Notes under the pieces: model-generated
What the model was told of the DNA's origin: nothing
Seen by the model: the letters and a program-made list of their open reading frames with translations, nothing else
The model's database searches: none
In this document: positions 58,765 to 58,813 of the stretch, one piece after another
Numbering within the stretch: the first letter of the stretch is position 1
How the letters are laid out: each line of letters begins with the position of its first letter
NCBI GenBank assembly: GCA_910587285.1
Contig: CAJULM010000015.1
Coordinates: 1-58,813, forward strand
Source of the DNA: an uncultured Oscillospiraceae bacterium
Lineage (GTDB): Bacteria; Bacillota; Clostridia; Oscillospirales; Oscillospiraceae
Reading direction: 5' to 3'
Length of the DNA stretch: 58,813 bases
Position numbers and translations under genes: made by a program

Positions 58765-58813
58765 AGATCGGAAGAGCACACGTCTGAACTCCAGTCACTC
58801 TACGCAATCTCGT
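58765..58813. other. Illumina TruSeq adapter and index (not genomic)
   Basis: The sequence beginning AGATCGGAAGAGCACACGTC at 58765 is the standard TruSeq adapter, complete to about 58798, followed by an 8-base index TCTACGCA (58799-58806) and ATCTCGT of the downstream adapter. It is sequencing artefact left at the contig end. Confidence 0.98.

Noticed and set aside
57882..58781. 299-residue minus-strand frame beginning MCSSDL, and a nested one beginning MLFRS at 58779
   Set aside because: Both start within the Illumina adapter and run antisense to the histidine kinase.
1..58813. CRISPR arrays, insertion sequences and rRNA genes
   Set aside because: No regularly spaced repeats, transposase genes or rRNA segments were seen while reading the window; the only tandem repeat is coding, at 32681-32750.

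Overview
The window looks like chromosomal DNA from a GC-rich, anaerobic, spore-forming Clostridia member, probably of the Oscillospiraceae (Flavonifractor/Intestinimonas/Lawsonibacter-like); this is inferred from gene content, not from a database search. Supporting signs are AGGAGG-type ribosome sites, sigma-A promoters with 17-bp spacers, yunB and other spore-type genes, an oxygen-sensitive class III ribonucleotide reductase, an AtoE-type short-chain fatty acid carrier, a Firmicutes-type parS site, and DUF4364 and CmpB-type proteins. The last 49 bases are Illumina adapter plus index, so the contig really ends near 58764.

Layout. 1-1417: end of a cell-wall polysaccharide locus (csaB tail, glycosyltransferase). 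1478-10324: purine operon purE-purC-microprotein-purF-like-DUF3795-purM-purN-DUF1905-purO-microprotein-AICAR transformylase-purD, behind a promoter and an attenuator-like leader RNA of unknown class. Its PurF homologue lacks the glutaminase cysteine, and the two PurH activities are carried by separate proteins (archaeal-type PurO plus a stand-alone transformylase). 10450-13638: BlaI / M56 sensor / membrane protein operon on the minus strand with a clear double operator. 13704-15390: lone large serine recombinase and a gene remnant. 15473-17010: fatty acid transporter. 17016-26376 (minus): murD, three tandem M42 aminopeptidases, an aluminum-resistance-type PLP enzyme, yunB, ligA and a secreted nuclease.

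26370-26797: RNase P RNA, whose promoter -35 overlaps that of the divergent murD operon. 26833-32424: pyrimidine genes pyrC-pyrF-pyrK-pyrD, a phosphatase-acetyltransferase fusion and a small membrane protein. 32425-36759: repeat-bearing lipoprotein, a SpoIID-like and peptidoglycan-binding trio, DUF4364 and a CmpB-like membrane protein. 36850-38684: ArsR-controlled ArsP-type permease and redox protein. 38710-38996: two gene remnants meeting at a deletion scar. 39048-40561: divergent SDR/TetR pair. 40661-40982: two tRNA-Ser genes. 41352-44475: fhs under a ZTP riboswitch, a DUF815 ATPase, and a perfect parS. 44498-46112: Cys-tailed repeat protein and GtrB-type glycosyltransferase. 46172-49563: dut-nrdG-nrdD with NrdR-like boxes. 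49743-58760: Cys-rich protein, dinB, ychF, a second M56 sensor without BlaI, and a hybrid histidine kinase.

Much of the window serves nucleotide supply: de novo purines and pyrimidines, formyl-tetrahydrofolate for the two formyl transfers of purine synthesis (Fhs, sensed through ZTP/ZMP), dNTP production (NrdD/NrdG, Dut) and DNA joining and bypass (LigA, DinB).
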